DNA of 64,000 bases from Melghiribacillus thermohalophilus (GCF_004342905.1 NZ_SMAN01000001.1:434721-498720); one strand, 5' to 3'; positions 31,849 through 41,855 are shown, counted from the first letter of the stretch. Notes: a model not told the origin generated them from the letters alone. Made by a program: numbers and translations.

Positions 31849-31955
31849 TTTCTGCACCTCCTCTTGTACTCAGACTCGCCATACAGGTACTCATTCAAAC
31901 ATGAGATTTTAAACCTGTTCTGAGCGGTTGTAGCACATGGTGCTACGATATAACA
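31849..31955 (-). promoter_or_regulatory. Ribosomal protein L21 leader
   Basis: The roughly 107-nt 5-prime UTR holds a GTAGCAC / GTGCTAC hairpin (31930-31946) and a second paired region (AACAGGTTTAAAATC... to GTACCTGT) close to the rplU site. Position and layout fit the Bacillales L21 autoregulatory leader; I recognise the type from context and have not folded it. Confidence 0.65.
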
Positions 31956-31960
31956 TTCAA

Positions 31961-31990
31961 ATGGTATCACAGGCTATCAAAGTTTGTCAA
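31961..31990 (-). promoter_or_regulatory. Promoter of rplU-prp-rpmA
   Basis: Minus strand TTGACA (31985-31990), 18-bp spacer, TACCAT (31961-31966), overlapping the end of rng. Confidence 0.65.
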
Positions 31991-33407
31991 CATTTGAATA
32001 ATGCTTTTTTAGCCACAATTCATCACCTGTATATTTTAACGCATAAGGCTTTTCAAGCAAATCATTTTTTTGCACATATACATGGAAATTCAATAGCCCG
32101 GTCAATCTGTTCATATCGATCAAATTTAAAAATACCTCATAGCAATCTGGATGAATTTCGATCATGACGGCATCCTGATCGTTATGTCTGTACTGGATCA
32201 ACTCCCTTTCAAGCTGATAAGCATAAGTTTCGAATGACCATGTCAGCGGTTCATCCTGATTACTGAGAAAAAGGGAGTATGCATCCAGTCCTTCCCTTTT
32301 GCGGGACATTTCCAGTATACCCAGTCTGGTAAAGCCATGAACCTCCGCAAATACGATATCCTGCTGGCACAACTGTTTCATCTGTTTCAGCAGATGATTT
32401 CTGTGTCCTTCTTTCTCCATATCGATAAAATCTATCAAAATAATGCCTGAGATGTTGCGGAGACGAAGCTGTTTCATGATCTCCTCTGCAGCTTCAAGGT
32501 TTACGGACAAGATGGTTTCATCCCTGTTCATGTTACCCGCAAAAGAGGCTGTGTTCACATCGATGATCGTAAAGGCACGTGTTTTTTCAAAAATGATCTC
32601 TGCTCCAGAGGACAGTCGTATGTTTTTTCTTGTCATCTGTGCAATAATCTGACTTATCGAATGGGGCAGGAGTTGTTCAAAGCGATCTTCCCACTTCACC
32701 CGCGCGTTCAAATCAGGGAAGTTTTTCTTGATATATTGGGCTGTGTTAATATCATCGACAATGATTTTATCGGCTGCTTCGCCCATTTTTCGGAGAAACC
32801 GATCGGGAATCTCCCAGTTTTCAAACACACAGGAAGGGACTTTTGTGGATGTCCGTTTCTTCTCAATCGCTTTCCACATAAGTTTCAGGTGGAGAAATTC
32901 TTGTTTTAGTTCATCATTTGAAGCTGAGCGGGCCGAAGTGCGTACAATCGCTCCTTCCCCATCTTCACACCAGCTCTTTACGGTTTTTCGCAAATGGGAT
33001 TGATCCCGATCAGAAATTTTTTTCGATACCCCGACATACCCCCCATAGGGCATATAGATGATTCGCCTTCCGGGGAGGGTGACATTGGCGGTTAACCGAG
33101 CTCCCTTTTCTTCATAGGGCTCCTTCACAACCTGTACCCACAAAGTTTGACCCTCATGGACCTTTTGTTCGATACGTCCCCTTTTCCCGGGAATTTCTTG
33201 ATTTGGAAGAAAACCATGCTTTTTTTCTCCATAATCAACAAAGGCAGCCTGAAGGGATTTGTCCATGTTTCGAACCCTCGCAAGGTAAATATTCCCTACA
33301 AGATTATTTTGCTGGGGCCGCTCCACAGTTATATATTCCAGCTGATTTTCGTCATATAGCAAAGCTGCTTTCTCAGAAGTAAGGGTCTGGATATACGCCG
33401 TTTTCAT
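31977..33407 (-). CDS. rng: RNase E/G family ribonuclease
   Basis: Endoribonuclease for rRNA maturation and mRNA decay. The 476-aa start MKTAYIQTLTSEKAALLY follows GGAGCGATC; the longer frame runs into spoIVFB. Visible parts: S1 domain (NLVGNIYLARVRNMDKSLQAAFVDYG), RNase H-like and DNase I-like catalytic core with ITIIDVNTASFAG and IILIDFIDM (the two catalytic aspartates). No long C-terminal scaffold, so RNase G type. B. subtilis 168 lacks this family and relies on RNase Y and J, so the gene separates this organism from it. Confidence 0.95.
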   Translation of the reverse strand: MKTAYIQTLTSEKAALLYDENQLEYITVERPQQNNLVGNIYLARVRNMDKSLQAAFVDYGEKKHGFLPNQEIPGKRGRIEQKVHEGQTLWVQVVKEPYEEKGARLTANVTLPGRRIIYMPYGGYVGVSKKISDRDQSHLRKTVKSWCEDGEGAIVRTSARSASNDELKQEFLHLKLMWKAIEKKRTSTKVPSCVFENWEIPDRFLRKMGEAADKIIVDDINTAQYIKKNFPDLNARVKWEDRFEQLLPHSISQIIAQMTRKNIRLSSGAEIIFEKTRAFTIIDVNTASFAGNMNRDETILSVNLEAAEEIMKQLRLRNISGIILIDFIDMEKEGHRNHLLKQMKQLCQQDIVFAEVHGFTRLGILEMSRKREGLDAYSLFLSNQDEPLTWSFETYAYQLERELIQYRHNDQDAVMIEIHPDCYEVFLNLIDMNRLTGLLNFHVYVQKNDLLEKPYALKYTGDELWLKKHYSNVDKL

Positions 33408-33429
33408 CACGATCGCTCCAATTCGATTT

Positions 33430-34299
33430 TCAGATCTTTTTGGCAAGCTGTTCCAATCGCAAAAATGGTTTCTGGTCAGTAAATATAGCATGCAGACAAT
33501 CCGTTTCTTCAAGAGCAACAAAGGATTTCCGCTCTACGTCCACCGGGATATGGATGGTATGGTAACGTCCTTTATAAAAACCCTTTGCTGCTTCTGAAAC
33601 GGTTGTATAAGGAGAAACAACGAGTGATTTCTGTTGCTTGAACAGGTTATTGTTTTGCAATCTTGCCAATAAATGTCTTAAATATACAAAATGTTTTCTT
33701 TTCCATTCTAGACGAATTTCATAAAGAAGAAAACAGGCTAAAAGGATGGTGTGGAGCGTGGACCAATGATATATAACCGTCACAAGGACCAGGCCAATAA
33801 CCATCCAGAATGAAAAAATCATTACGTGATCATAAGCTTTTTTAAATGGGACGTAGGTTGAGACAAACAGAAACAGCAGTTTTCCCCCATCAAGAGGCCA
33901 GACAGGCAGTAAATTAAACAAGAGCAAATATGTATTATACATAAATGCATATTCCAGGATATGGCCAGGCAGCACGTTCCAGATACTTAGCAAATGGATG
34001 GCCAGATACACCCATAGATGCTGAACAGGCCCCATCAGAAGGACTAAATATTCTTCAAGACTGGGTCTAGTATAGTACTCATCTGTTTCCATCACACCGC
34101 CAAAGGGCCAGAGCATGACTTTTTTTATCCGCCACCGAAAAAAAAAGGCCATGGTCAGATGGCCGAATTCATGGATCAACACAATGGTCAGGATGATGAG
34201 CAGTTCAGCAAAGGAACCGGTTAAATAACCGATCAACAGCATAGCCCACAACAACGGATGGATATGAAATCGATCAGGCAGATCACGAACCTTCATCAA
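33430..34299 (-). CDS. spoIVFB: SpoIVFB, intramembrane metalloprotease for pro-sigma-K
   Basis: Site-2-type protease in the outer forespore membrane that processes pro-sigma-K in the mother cell. 289 aa: zinc motif LIHEFGHLTMAF and the third ligand region NLLPVWPLDGGK in multiple membrane segments; the C-terminal CBS-like domain follows (VVSPYTTVSEAAKGFYKGRYHT). The TTG-ATG start overlaps spoIVFA by 17 nt. It is held in check by SpoIVFA and BofC. Confidence 0.95.
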   Translation of the reverse strand: MMKVRDLPDRFHIHPLLWAMLLIGYLTGSFAELLIILTIVLIHEFGHLTMAFFFRWRIKKVMLWPFGGVMETDEYYTRPSLEEYLVLLMGPVQHLWVYLAIHLLSIWNVLPGHILEYAFMYNTYLLLFNLLPVWPLDGGKLLFLFVSTYVPFKKAYDHVMIFSFWMVIGLVLVTVIYHWSTLHTILLACFLLYEIRLEWKRKHFVYLRHLLARLQNNNLFKQQKSLVVSPYTTVSEAAKGFYKGRYHTIHIPVDVERKSFVALEETDCLHAIFTDQKPFLRLEQLAKKI

Positions 34300-35056
34300 C
34301 TTTCATCACCTTTACTGGATTGATATACTCGTCCCCTTTTTGAATAGCAAAAAACAAAGAAGCTTCCTTTCCTTCACCTGGAGAAATGGTGCCAATCGAT
34401 TCCTGTTTGTCTATAAACTCATATAAGTAAACATCGATATGATCCAAATTTCCATAAATGGTATTTGTCCCATCCGTATGTTGAATAATCACGGTATTTC
34501 CCAGGTCTTTTTTCTTACCGGCAAAAATCACCGTTCCCTCGTTCATTGCTGTCACACTTGCCTCCTCTTCCGATGTGATCGTCAGGCCTTCGCCGCTATT
34601 AGAAAAGGATTCAGAAATCATACCATGAACTGGAAGACTATTTTCATCATCAGATCCATTTTCATCACTGTTTTTTTTATTCACCATAGAAAAAGGAGCA
34701 CCAAAGTGATCCCGATACCAGGTTTGCACGGTTGCAAACGGGAATTCTCGGGTTAATGCCGTCTTTAAATATTGTTTGGGTTGATCCAGTCGTTCAGATT
34801 CAACCTGAAAAATAATGGCAACAGAAAAAAACAAAATGGCAGCCAGAAGCGTCTTAAATAATATCGACATCATCCACACATTATGGGAATTCGAAGATGA
34901 TTGATCACTTACAAAGGGATAAAAGCCGTGTTTCTCTTCTTCATTTAGGGAGTAGGTTGAGTTTGCGGATGGAGGGTCTGAAACATTTTTATTCTTTTTG
35001 GCTTTTTTTCGTAGAGCAATGTTTTTCCTGATCTGCTGGATATCTCTGTTCTTCAA
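34283..35056 (-). CDS. spoIVFA: SpoIVFA, regulator of SpoIVFB
   Basis: Membrane partner that holds SpoIVFB and BofA in the inhibitory complex and is cleaved by SpoIVB. 257 aa from a TTG with GGGGG 9 nt upstream (KNRDIQQIRKNIALRKK, similar to the family N-terminus). One membrane helix (MMSILFKTLLAAILFFSVAIIF), a linker, and a degenerate M23/LytM domain (EGTVIFAGKKKDLGNTVIIQHTDGTNTIYGN) without the zinc ligands of active M23 enzymes. Confidence 0.9.
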   Translation of the reverse strand: MKNRDIQQIRKNIALRKKAKKNKNVSDPPSANSTYSLNEEEKHGFYPFVSDQSSSNSHNVWMMSILFKTLLAAILFFSVAIIFQVESERLDQPKQYLKTALTREFPFATVQTWYRDHFGAPFSMVNKKNSDENGSDDENSLPVHGMISESFSNSGEGLTITSEEEASVTAMNEGTVIFAGKKKDLGNTVIIQHTDGTNTIYGNLDHIDVYLYEFIDKQESIGTISPGEGKEASLFFAIQKGDEYINPVKVMKVDEGS

Positions 35057-35202
35057 TTTTCTCATCCCCCTGCACATCATTTGTACAAGTCTATTCGATG
35101 GGATGATCAAATATGACAGCCAGGAAAAACAGAGGAGTCACAAGTATTTCTGCAAAAAAAAGAACTGTCCTGCAACTGACAGTTCAATCAAACAAGCAGT
35201 CA

Positions 35203-36006
35203 TCATTTGCTGCTGATTCCAAAAAACTTTTTCACCTTTGCAAATACACCTTTGTTCTCCTCCAGCGCCATTAATGGCACCTGTTCCCCCAGAATTCTCC
35301 GTGCGATATTACGGTAGGAAATGGACGCTTTTGTATCAGGCTGAAATGCAACAGGCTCTCCATGGTGAGAGGCTTTAATCACCTCTTCGTCATCGGCTAT
35401 AATTCCAAGGAGATCAATGGAGAGAGTCGTGACAATATCATCGACATCCAGCATATCTCCTGTTTTCATCATATGATTTCGGATTCGGTTGATAATCAAG
35501 ACGGGAGGATGACTTAAATCCTCTTTTTCGAGTAAACCGATGATCCGATCTGCATCCCTTACACTCGATTTTTCGGGAGTAGTCACAACAATTGCCCGAT
35601 CTGCACCAGCAACCGCATTTTGATAGCCCAGTTCGATCCCTGCCGGTGAATCGATGAGTATGAAGTCATAATCGGGTTTTAGTTCCTTAATGATGGTTTT
35701 CATTCCTTCAGGCGTTACTTCGGTTTTGTCACTAGTCTGGGCTGCCGGAAGAAAATGAAGGCAATCAAACCGTTTATCCCGGATCAGTGCCTGGTTGAGT
35801 ATACAGCGACCTTTTATCACATCCACAAGATCATAAATAATACGGTTTTCCAGCCCCATAACCACATCAAGATTCCTGAGTCCGATGTCGGTATCGACGA
35901 GACATACTTTTTTTCCCATTAAAGCAAGAGCTGTTCCTATATTAGCGGTTGTCGTCGTTTTTCCTACCCCGCCTTTACCTGAAGTAATTACAATTGCCTC
36001 ACCCAT
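35203..36006 (-). CDS. minD: Septum-site-determining ATPase MinD
   Basis: Deviant-Walker ATPase that brings MinC to the membrane. 267 aa: GKGGVGKTTTTANIG, LIDSPAGIELG, and a C-terminal amphipathic membrane-targeting helix (FAKVKKFFGISSK). AAGGAG lies before the chosen ATG, which overlaps the minC stop by 8 nt. The longer frame is inside minC. Confidence 0.97.
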   Translation of the reverse strand: MGEAIVITSGKGGVGKTTTTANIGTALALMGKKVCLVDTDIGLRNLDVVMGLENRIIYDLVDVIKGRCILNQALIRDKRFDCLHFLPAAQTSDKTEVTPEGMKTIIKELKPDYDFILIDSPAGIELGYQNAVAGADRAIVVTTPEKSSVRDADRIIGLLEKEDLSHPPVLIINRIRNHMMKTGDMLDVDDIVTTLSIDLLGIIADDEEVIKASHHGEPVAFQPDTKASISYRNIARRILGEQVPLMALEENKGVFAKVKKFFGISSK

Positions 36007-36685
36007 TCGCCATTCTCCTTTCCGCAATCGATAAATATGAGCGAATCTTTGCCAATACCTGTAAGCGGTCAATGACAATTTGCTCCTGATCCTGATCTAT
36101 GTAAGCGCATTCCATGTGAACGCCCTCTGTTTCATAATCCGGTGAACGGCTGATTAGATCCGCAATTCTCAGCTGACTTGGTTTCATATAAGAAGCTGCA
36201 ATAATAGCTTCCCGATCCCCGTTCGCACCTGCATGAGCTATCCCTTTTAATTGTCCCATCACATAAATGTTTCCGGTAGCCGAAATTTTTCCGCCGGGGT
36301 TCACATCACCGATCAACAGAAGGTCCCCTCTGACATCAACAACCTGACCGGAGCGAACAATTTTTGAAACAGGAGTTATTTCGGAGTCTTTCTTCCACTC
36401 CATTGCTTCCTGCTTTGTAATGACATTTGAGACAATGTCATGGACAACAAAGTTTTTCTTGCCCCGAATCATTTCCCGAATCTGATTTTCCTGCTCTCTT
36501 GTTAAATACCGATTTCCGGCCTGTACATTTACCCGGATCAGCTGCTGGTCTTTTTCCATGAGAGAGGATGAAAGTTTGTGATTCAAGTCTTTAATGACCT
36601 GGTCAAAAGAACATGAGTCATCTATAAAAAATGTCAAGCCATCTTTTGTTCCTTTGATGGTTACGGCATGTTTGTTTTTATTCAC
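35999..36685 (-). CDS. minC: Septum-site-determining protein MinC
   Basis: FtsZ assembly inhibitor positioned by MinD. 228 aa; N-terminal domain (AVTIKGTKDGLTFFIDDSCSFDQVI) and C-terminal beta-helix with IYVMGQLKGIAHAGANGD. GTG start with GAGGTG upstream. Confidence 0.96.
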   Translation of the reverse strand: MNKNKHAVTIKGTKDGLTFFIDDSCSFDQVIKDLNHKLSSSLMEKDQQLIRVNVQAGNRYLTREQENQIREMIRGKKNFVVHDIVSNVITKQEAMEWKKDSEITPVSKIVRSGQVVDVRGDLLLIGDVNPGGKISATGNIYVMGQLKGIAHAGANGDREAIIAASYMKPSQLRIADLISRSPDYETEGVHMECAYIDQDQEQIVIDRLQVLAKIRSYLSIAERRMANG

Positions 36686-36733
36686 AAAGGTTCACCTCAA
36701 TAGTACAAATTCGATACAGCATACAAAAATCCT

Positions 36734-37273
36734 TTAAACGGTTTTGCGATGCGACATAAGTTCCTCTGACCATTTCCACATTCTTCTGTAAAACAAGGGA
36801 TACAAAACAGCCATCGTAATCATATTTGCCAGAACGGTGGGAAGAAGCCGGGTCATGCCGTATTCCACAGGAGCCATACTAGTAATCTGGATGACAGCAT
36901 ACATCATGTAAATCAGCGTATCGCTTAACGACACCCCAAAAAGAGTTAAAATAAAGGTGACAAAAAAGTTCGCATGCAAAACTCTTTTAAATTTGTGAAC
37001 GAAATAAGCCACAGCCCCATATGTAAACATATACACCCCGATTAAATCGGTATAAAGCAAATCGGTCAAAAATCCAAAAACAATGGCATAATATATTGAT
37101 TGATAGGTTTGATCATAATCATAAAAAATGGCCATAAGAATAAGAAACGACATAACAAAATAAGGAATGATATAGATTTCGGAACCATTCAGCTTCCGGG
37201 GGACCAATTCAGGAAAAATACCCTCAAGTACCAGAAAAAGCAGCAAGAAAAGGGGAAGAATAATGCGCTTCAT
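36734..37273 (-). CDS. mreD: Rod shape-determining protein MreD
   Basis: Five-to-six-helix membrane protein of the elongasome. 179 aa, hydrophobic throughout, with FPELVPRKLNGSEIYIIP at the N-terminus. Start overlaps the mreC stop by 4 nt (ATGA). Confidence 0.94.
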   Translation of the reverse strand: MKRIILPLFLLLFLVLEGIFPELVPRKLNGSEIYIIPYFVMSFLILMAIFYDYDQTYQSIYYAIVFGFLTDLLYTDLIGVYMFTYGAVAYFVHKFKRVLHANFFVTFILTLFGVSLSDTLIYMMYAVIQITSMAPVEYGMTRLLPTVLANMITMAVLYPLFYRRMWKWSEELMSHRKTV

Positions 37274-38145
37274 GATTCCTCCTCCATTTCTTCCTCATCT
37301 AAGGCAGGGGAAAACTCTTCCCGGTCGATGACCATAACATGATTAAGATTGCTTAAGTCTGCAGCAGGCTTCACGTAAGCAATCCTCGTTAGTCCAAACG
37401 AATCGGTTTCGACAGACTCAACTGTCCCGATTACAAGTCCCGACGGAAAAACACCGCCCATTCCTGAACTGACGACAAGCTGTCCTTCTGTAATCTCTGA
37501 TTCTTCCAAAATGCTCTGGAATAATAACATTTTCTTTTCTTCATCATATCCTTCAATCAACCCAAACACGTTTTCCTGGTCGGATATGACTGCTGAAATT
37601 TTATTATTTCGGTCAAATCCGCTTAACAATTGGACTCTAGAAGTAAATGGGGTGGTGGACTGAATTTTCCCAATCATTCCATCAGCAGTAATCACCGCCA
37701 TATTCGCTTGAATCCCATGTTGAGATCCCTTATTAATAGTCACCTGCCTGAACCAGGCCTCCCTTGTCCTCGCAATGACTTCCGCGTGAATGGTCCGGTA
37801 ATCCCTCAAGGATTTTTCTTTATCGATAATCGCTCTCAGTTCTTCATTTTCCTTCTCGAGGGCCTGCACTTCATAGAGTAAATTTTTATATTCAGACAGT
37901 CTAGACTTTAATAATTCATTCTGTTCATACGTATTTTTTAAATCATGCAAATGGTTAAAAAAGTTTTCAATCATACTTACAGGGGCATGGAAGATGGACT
38001 GAATCCATCCGGCAGTATCCAGAATGAGCTGTTCAGGCAACGTTTTATTTTCACGTTCCCGGATGGAAAAGCCGATTAAAGCTACAAGAAAAACCATGCT
38101 GATCAGAATTAAAATCAGTTTTCTGCGCTTGAAAAATGAGGTCAT
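37270..38145 (-). CDS. mreC: Rod shape-determining protein MreC
   Basis: Bitopic membrane protein linking MreB to the wall synthesis machinery. 291 aa: one N-terminal helix, a coiled coil (NELLKSRLSEYKNLLYEVQALEKENEELRAII region) and a beta-barrel head (VQLLSGFDRNNKISAVI). AGGTG precedes the chosen ATG. Confidence 0.95.
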   Translation of the reverse strand: MTSFFKRRKLILILISMVFLVALIGFSIRERENKTLPEQLILDTAGWIQSIFHAPVSMIENFFNHLHDLKNTYEQNELLKSRLSEYKNLLYEVQALEKENEELRAIIDKEKSLRDYRTIHAEVIARTREAWFRQVTINKGSQHGIQANMAVITADGMIGKIQSTTPFTSRVQLLSGFDRNNKISAVISDQENVFGLIEGYDEEKKMLLFQSILEESEITEGQLVVSSGMGGVFPSGLVIGTVESVETDSFGLTRIAYVKPAADLSNLNHVMVIDREEFSPALDEEEMEEES

Positions 38146-38159
38146 AAACGACACCTACT

Positions 38160-39200
38160 TTATTCAATGGTAGGACGGGATGCAACGTTTGGACTTGAGC
38201 GGAAATGATGGATATATTCTAATGATTTTCCAGTTCCAACCGCTACTGAATCTAACGGATCTTCAGCAACAAAAACTGGCATCTGTGTTTCATCGCTAAT
38301 GACACGGTCTAACTCCTTCAAAAGTGCGCCTCCTCCTGTCAGCACAATGCCCCGTTCCATTAAATCAGCAGACAATTCCGGTGGAGTTTTTTCCAGTGTC
38401 ACTTTCACCGCATTCACAATTGAATCAACCGTATCTTTCAGGGCAATCGCGATTTCTTCATTGCTGACGGAAATGGTTTTCGGCAGTCCGCTGACAAGAT
38501 CACGGCCGCGAATATCCATTGTTTCTTTTACTTCGGGTTTTCTCGCTGTGCCGATTTCTTTTTTGACAACCTCAGCTGTAAAATCACCGATCATTAAATT
38601 GTATTCTTTGCGAATATACTGAATGATAGCATTGTCCATTTCATCTCCGGCAATACGGATCGATTTGCTCGTTACAATCCCTCCGAGGGAAATAACGGCG
38701 ACTTCTGTTGTACCTCCGCCTATATCTATAATCATACTACCAGTAGGTTCCCAGACTGGCAATCCTGCACCAATTGCAGCAGCAAATGGCTCGGGAATGG
38801 GATAGGCTTCCTTTGCGCCTGCCTGTTTGGTGGCATCGATTACCGCCCTTTCCTCTACCATCGTAATGCCTGAGGGAACGCAAACCATAACATTAGGTTT
38901 TCTCGCAAAAGCTGATCTTCTCTTTAAAGCTTTTTTAATGTAATACTTCATCATCATAGCTGTTGTATCATAGTCCGCAATGACTCCATCCTTCATGGGA
39001 CGGATTACTGAAATATTTCCGGGTGTACGTCCAATCATCAGCTTTGCCTGATTTCCAACTGCCTCTACTTCCCCGGTTTCTTTATTTTTTGCCACAACAG
39101 ACGGCTCTCTCAATACGACTCCTTTCCCTCTGAGATACACAAGGGTGTTTGCCGTGCCAAGGTCTATTCCTAAATCCTGTGAAAATCCGAATTTTGCCAC
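38160..39200 (-). CDS. mreB: Rod shape-determining actin-like protein MreB
   Basis: Actin-fold ATPase filament guiding lateral wall growth. 346 aa: phosphate-1 loop [14 protein letters not shown], phosphate-2 [14 protein letters not shown], adenosine motif [15 protein letters not shown] start after GAAAGGAAG. Leads mreB-mreC-mreD-minC-minD. Confidence 0.98.
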   Translation of the reverse strand: MAKFGFSQDLGIDLGTANTLVYLRGKGVVLREPSVVAKNKETGEVEAVGNQAKLMIGRTPGNISVIRPMKDGVIADYDTTAMMMKYYIKKALKRRSAFARKPNVMVCVPSGITMVEERAVIDATKQAGAKEAYPIPEPFAAAIGAGLPVWEPTGSMIIDIGGGTTEVAVISLGGIVTSKSIRIAGDEMDNAIIQYIRKEYNLMIGDFTAEVVKKEIGTARKPEVKETMDIRGRDLVSGLPKTISVSNEEIAIALKDTVDSIVNAVKVTLEKTPPELSADLMERGIVLTGGGALLKELDRVISDETQMPVFVAEDPLDSVAVGTGKSLEYIHHFRSSPNVASRPTIE

Positions 39201-39302
39201 ATTGATCTTCCTTTCTTCCGTCTAACTGTCCTTAGTATAATGTCTATTCGTTTAGCGTTCCCTATAATATCGAGTGTTATTGCCAAAAACAAAAATAACA
39301 AT

Positions 39303-39342
39303 AAGCGCCATCAGTGTGTGATTGACACTTTTTATGGCGCTT
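39303..39342 (-). terminator. Terminator between radC and mreB
   Basis: AAGCGCCAT / ATGGCGCTT arms with an inner AGTGT / ACACT stem; minus strand continues ATTGTTATTTTTG. It ends the maf-radC transcript. Confidence 0.7.
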
Positions 39343-39394
39343 TATACGTCTTTCTATCTTATTATACGAAAAAAAATTTCAAATAGATAGTGTT

Positions 39395-40084
39395 TTATAA
39401 ATACCCTTTTTCTTTTAACGACACAAATTTCCGGTCTCCTATGACTAAATGGTCCAAAAGTTCGATACCTAACATTTTTCCGGACTCAGCCAGACGTTTT
39501 GTGACATGAATATCTTCCTGGGATGGAGTGGGATCTCCGGAAGGGTGATTATGGGCACAAATAATGGAGGCAGCTGAACGTTTGACTGCTTCTTTAAAAA
39601 CTTCCCGGGGATGTACAATCGAAGCATTTAGACTTCCAATAAATATGGTTTGCTTATGGATGACCTGATTTTTTGTATTTAAAAACAAAACAACAAAATG
39701 CTCCTGTTTTAAATCCCTCATTTCTTCCATGACAAAATCAGCCCCATCTTCCGGACTGCGGATCACAGAGCTGTCCTTTGATTTCAGCGCATGCATTCTG
39801 CGCCCTAACTCAATGGATGCAATAATGTTAACTGCTTTTACTACACCTATGCCTTTAATAGCTGTTAATTCTTCTACCGATGCGTCTTTTAGCAGCGACA
39901 GGCCTTCAAAGTGCATCAGGAGCCTCTGGGCTAAAAGCACCACCGACTCATGTTTCGTCCCGCTTCCTAAAATAATGGACAGCAATTCCTGGTTGGACAG
40001 GGCTCTGGGTCCTAATTTCAACAATCTCTCCCTCGGACGTTCTTCTTTTGGCACATCACGAATCATAACCGTTTGACTGCTCAC
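39395..40084 (-). CDS. radC: JAB-domain protein RadC
   Basis: 229-aa protein with an N-terminal helix-hairpin-helix region (LTAIKGIGVVKAVNIIASIELGRR) and a C-terminal JAB/MPN metalloprotease-like domain: IVHPREVFKEAVKRSA and AHNHPSGDPTPSQED. Biological role is uncertain despite the name. GTG start with GGAGTGG upstream; 19 bp after maf. Confidence 0.95.
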   Translation of the reverse strand: MSSQTVMIRDVPKEERPRERLLKLGPRALSNQELLSIILGSGTKHESVVLLAQRLLMHFEGLSLLKDASVEELTAIKGIGVVKAVNIIASIELGRRMHALKSKDSSVIRSPEDGADFVMEEMRDLKQEHFVVLFLNTKNQVIHKQTIFIGSLNASIVHPREVFKEAVKRSAASIICAHNHPSGDPTPSQEDIHVTKRLAESGKMLGIELLDHLVIGDRKFVSLKEKGYL

Positions 40085-40103
40085 ATATGTCCACTCCTTT
40101 CAC

Positions 40104-40685
40104 TTATGCACCAGAAGAAAATGGAAAAATGGAGTATCTCTCCAGCTCCTTCACCACTCTTGCAACTGGAAGACCGACTACATTGTAATAATCACCAAAA
40201 ATTCCTTTGACAAACACTGCTCCTCCCGATTGAATCCCATAGGCACCTGCTTTGTCCATTGGATCCTTTGTCCATACATACCGATTGATTTCCTGGTCGT
40301 TTAAATCCCTGAATTCCACTGTTGTCTTTTCAACAAATACCCGTTCTTCTTTTTTGGTTCTCAGCATGACCCCGGTGTATACTTCATGCTGTCTTCCACT
40401 TAATTTTTTCAGCATTTGTATGGCATCCTGTTGATCTTGCGGCTTTTCTAGAATCTGATTTTGGTAAGCTACCACCGTGTCTGCTGAAAGTATCACTTCC
40501 CAGTCATCGCGGAGCTTCGTATTTAATCCTTTATACCTGGCCAGACCTTTTACCAGAGATTCGGGTGAATCGAATCTCACCTGTGATTCATCCACTTCTG
40601 GAACACGAATTTCATAGGGAATGCCTACCTGACTCAGGAGCATGCTGCGGCGGGGGGATGAGGATGCGAGAATTAATTTGTGCAC
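40104..40685 (-). CDS. maf: Maf nucleotide pyrophosphatase
   Basis: House-cleaning dTTP/UTP pyrophosphatase tied to septum control in Bacillus. 193 aa: N-terminal LILASSSPRRSMLLSQ, EVILSADTVVAY, and MDKAGAYGIQ. A GTG start with GGAGGTGA 5 nt upstream is chosen over the ATG, which lies inside the site. Confidence 0.96.
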   Translation of the reverse strand: MHKLILASSSPRRSMLLSQVGIPYEIRVPEVDESQVRFDSPESLVKGLARYKGLNTKLRDDWEVILSADTVVAYQNQILEKPQDQQDAIQMLKKLSGRQHEVYTGVMLRTKKEERVFVEKTTVEFRDLNDQEINRYVWTKDPMDKAGAYGIQSGGAVFVKGIFGDYYNVVGLPVARVVKELERYSIFPFSSGA

Positions 40686-40910
40686 AAAAATCACCTCCAT
40701 GATGTCTTATATCATATAATGTTCGTGATCTGTTAGCAAAAAAGTAAAAATGGATTTTCCAGCTTGTTGAACACTTCGTTGTCTCATTTTAATCAATAAA
40801 AATAGCTTATTTACACCAGATTTAAACCAGCAAATTAAAAAGATGAAAAAACAAGTGGCTTTCCCTGTCTAAACCCGTCGATAAACTGGACTGCACAAAA
40901 TTGTTAAAAC

Positions 40911-40935
40911 AAAAAAATCCGTCTATTTAGACGGA
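40911..40935 (-). terminator. Terminator of spoIIB
   Basis: TCCGTCTAAATAGACGGA hairpin followed on the minus strand by TTTTTTTG, 11 bp after the stop. The 40686-40910 gap holds no gene. Confidence 0.9.
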
Positions 40936-40946
40936 AGTGCAACCGG

Positions 40947-41855
40947 TTAGTTAAGATAATCAGAATATGCCATCCAGAATGCAAAAAGCTTCTGCGTGTG
41001 GTCTATGTCTTGATTTTCAAATGACGATCGAACGGATTCGTAAAAGGTCTGTCCGCGTTTGGAGAGTTGTTCGGGTTTACGATTGAGCCACTGTACAAAT
41101 TCGGATATTGAATCGGATTCATTCATATGGGACAATTGATCTTCAAATAAGCTAATCCCCTGATTCATCCAGGATGTTTCCTGTTCGGTTGTTTCTACCG
41201 ACGCCCCCACCACTTTCCACTCCTTCACATAGGTTTCAAAGCCCTTAGACTGAATCGTCTGAGCCGTTTCCTCAGCGTCCTGTTTAGTATTCGACAGGGA
41301 TACAAATGTATAATATGTCCCGTCTTTCGGCCAAATAGATACTGAAAATCCCTGATCCGCCAGGCTGGATTTCATCGTTTCTGCCTGTTCCTTTGTAGAA
41401 AAGATTCCTGTCTGAACGACATAGGCTGCCATTTCAGGAAAGGTGGACTCGGTCATTGCAGATCCCTGCTGGTTCTGTTGGGCATGATCTGCCTTTTCCT
41501 CCCCTGTCTGATCGAGAACCTGTGTTGAAGGATCGCCGGCAGATCCCGTTGCCTCTGAATGTCCGATTTCAGCTATCATCTTCAACATAATTAACCCAAA
41601 TAGAATGCCTACCACCGTGGCAGAAATGGATGCAATCATAAATGGTTTGAAGTGACTGTAGCGCCTTTTTAATGGCTTCCTTTCATAGGTCCGTTCATAA
41701 ATATTTATTTCATGGGTTTCCGGTTCATCTTCATTGTAATGGATGGCTGCTTCCTCAACGGAAGCCGCTACTTCTGATTTTGCTTTTATCCTGTCCTTTT
41801 CATTCACTTTTCTTTTCCCGTTTATTGTAATAGATACTGGCCTTTGACTGCTCAT
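40947..41855 (-). CDS. spoIIB: SpoIIB-like SPOR-domain protein
   Basis: Sporulation protein that helps locate the engulfment machinery to the septum. 302 aa: cytoplasmic N-terminus (VSITINGKRKVNEKDRIKAK), one membrane helix (MIASISATVVGILFGLIM), a linker, and a SPOR peptidoglycan-binding domain at about 145-210 (AAYVVQTGIFSTKEQAE). The remainder is helical. Position after maf is that of B. subtilis spoIIB. Confidence 0.88.
   Translation of the reverse strand: MSSQRPVSITINGKRKVNEKDRIKAKSEVAASVEEAAIHYNEDEPETHEINIYERTYERKPLKRRYSHFKPFMIASISATVVGILFGLIMLKMIAEIGHSEATGSAGDPSTQVLDQTGEEKADHAQQNQQGSAMTESTFPEMAAYVVQTGIFSTKEQAETMKSSLADQGFSVSIWPKDGTYYTFVSLSNTKQDAEETAQTIQSKGFETYVKEWKVVGASVETTEQETSWMNQGISLFEDQLSHMNESDSISEFVQWLNRKPEQLSKRGQTFYESVRSSFENQDIDHTQKLFAFWMAYSDYLN

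Noticed and set aside
34283..35056. Active M23 endopeptidase in SpoIVFA
   Set aside because: The LytM-like fold lacks the zinc ligands of active M23 enzymes, as in known SpoIVFA.
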